Source: JBGCDD01 sp045105075 (GTDB lineage Bacteria; Pseudomonadota; Alphaproteobacteria; Rhodobacterales; Rhodobacteraceae). From it: a DNA stretch of 5,740 nt. Shown here piece by piece: positions 5,685 to 5,740 of this stretch; the stretch's first letter is position 1, and each line of letters begins with the position of its first letter. The notes under the pieces were generated by a model. That model did not search any database. It was not told the origin of the DNA and worked only from the letters and a program-made list of their open reading frames with translations. A program made the translations under genes and the position numbers. The stretch covers positions 1 through 5,740 of the forward strand of contig JBGCDD010000050.1 of assembly GCA_045105075.1 (NCBI GenBank). The letters are read 5' to 3'.

Positions 5685-5740
5685 ATGGTCGCCGTTGACA
5701 CCTATCAAACACTGAGTGAGGCCGCCGGCGCGATGTCTGA
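5685..5740 (+). CDS. Start of next gene, possibly FAD-binding subunit of a molybdenum hydroxylase (3'-truncated)
   Basis: Only the first 18 codons are present: MVAVDTYQTLSEAAGAMS, then the window ends. The start is 2 bases after the previous stop and has a GGAG-type ribosome site at a good distance. The pattern of a short N-terminal strand, an aromatic residue, 'TLSEAA' and a helix resembles the opening of CoxM/xanthine-dehydrogenase-subunit-M FAD-binding proteins, which typically begin with a Y-x-x-x-x-(S/T)-hydrophobic-x-E-A segment. Such genes are commonly found next to SRPBCC or CoxG-like genes, which agrees with the context. With 18 residues this stays a suggestion; other families with a similar first helix cannot be excluded. 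That a gene begins here is much more certain than its function. Confidence 0.5.
   Translation, partial: MVAVDTYQTLSEAAGAMS

Larger units (their letters stand above)
2..5740 (+). other. Single co-directional operon running through the window
   Basis: Six consecutive + strand genes are separated by 3, 21, -1, 3 and 2 bases. Nearly every start has a purine-rich ribosome site inside or just after the previous gene. I see no hairpin-plus-T-run terminator and no room for a promoter between genes. The operon promoter therefore lies left of the window, unless one is hidden inside a coding region, and transcription continues past the right edge. Confidence 0.8.

Overview
The window is a gene-dense, GC-rich segment from what looks like an alphaproteobacterium, most likely of the Rhodobacterales (Roseobacter/Paracoccaceae group). 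That placement rests on codon preference (GC-rich third positions, almost no TTA/CTA/TCA codons), compact AGGAG-type ribosome binding sites, and the resemblance of the proteins to families I associate with that group. No search was run, so the genus is not called.

All visible genes lie on the + strand and are nearly contiguous: gaps of 3, 21, 3 and 2 bases plus one 1-base stop/start overlap. They read as one operon that enters and leaves the window. From left to right: (1) the C-terminal two thirds of a Tm-1-like/UPF0261 protein (2-784, cut by the left edge); (2) a phosphoenolpyruvate-hydrolase-family TIM-barrel protein (788-1612); (3) a very long flotillin/YqiK-like SPFH membrane protein of 1054 residues (1634-4798); (4) and (5) two tandem paralogous SRPBCC (START-fold) proteins of 145 and 147 residues (4798-5235 and 5239-5682); (6) the first 18 codons of another gene (5685 to the right edge). 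The last may be the FAD-binding subunit of a molybdenum hydroxylase, a tentative call. There is no internal promoter, terminator, RNA gene, mobile element or CRISPR array that I can support, and no gene-free stretch longer than 21 bases.

Genes 1 and 2 are the two halves of the protein that is fused in tomato as Tm-1, a resistance protein against tomato mosaic virus: a UPF0261/ATP-binding half and a TIM-barrel half. Their bacterial job is not established. Gene 3 should form an oligomeric membrane-anchored cage or ring on the cytoplasmic side. Its core is an uninterrupted run of fifty 11-residue (hendecad) repeats, residues 289-838, without one insertion or deletion, predicting an unusually long straight helical rod. 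Genes 4 and 5 are small hydrophobic-ligand-binding folds, often found with molybdenum hydroxylase or CoxG-like functions.

How these parts work together is not known to me. The tight spacing implies joint expression, and one reasonable inference is a membrane-scaffold-linked small-molecule pathway. The most notable object is the hendecad-expanded flotillin embedded between a Tm-1-type pair and an SRPBCC pair, without an adjacent NfeD/YqiJ-type partner.
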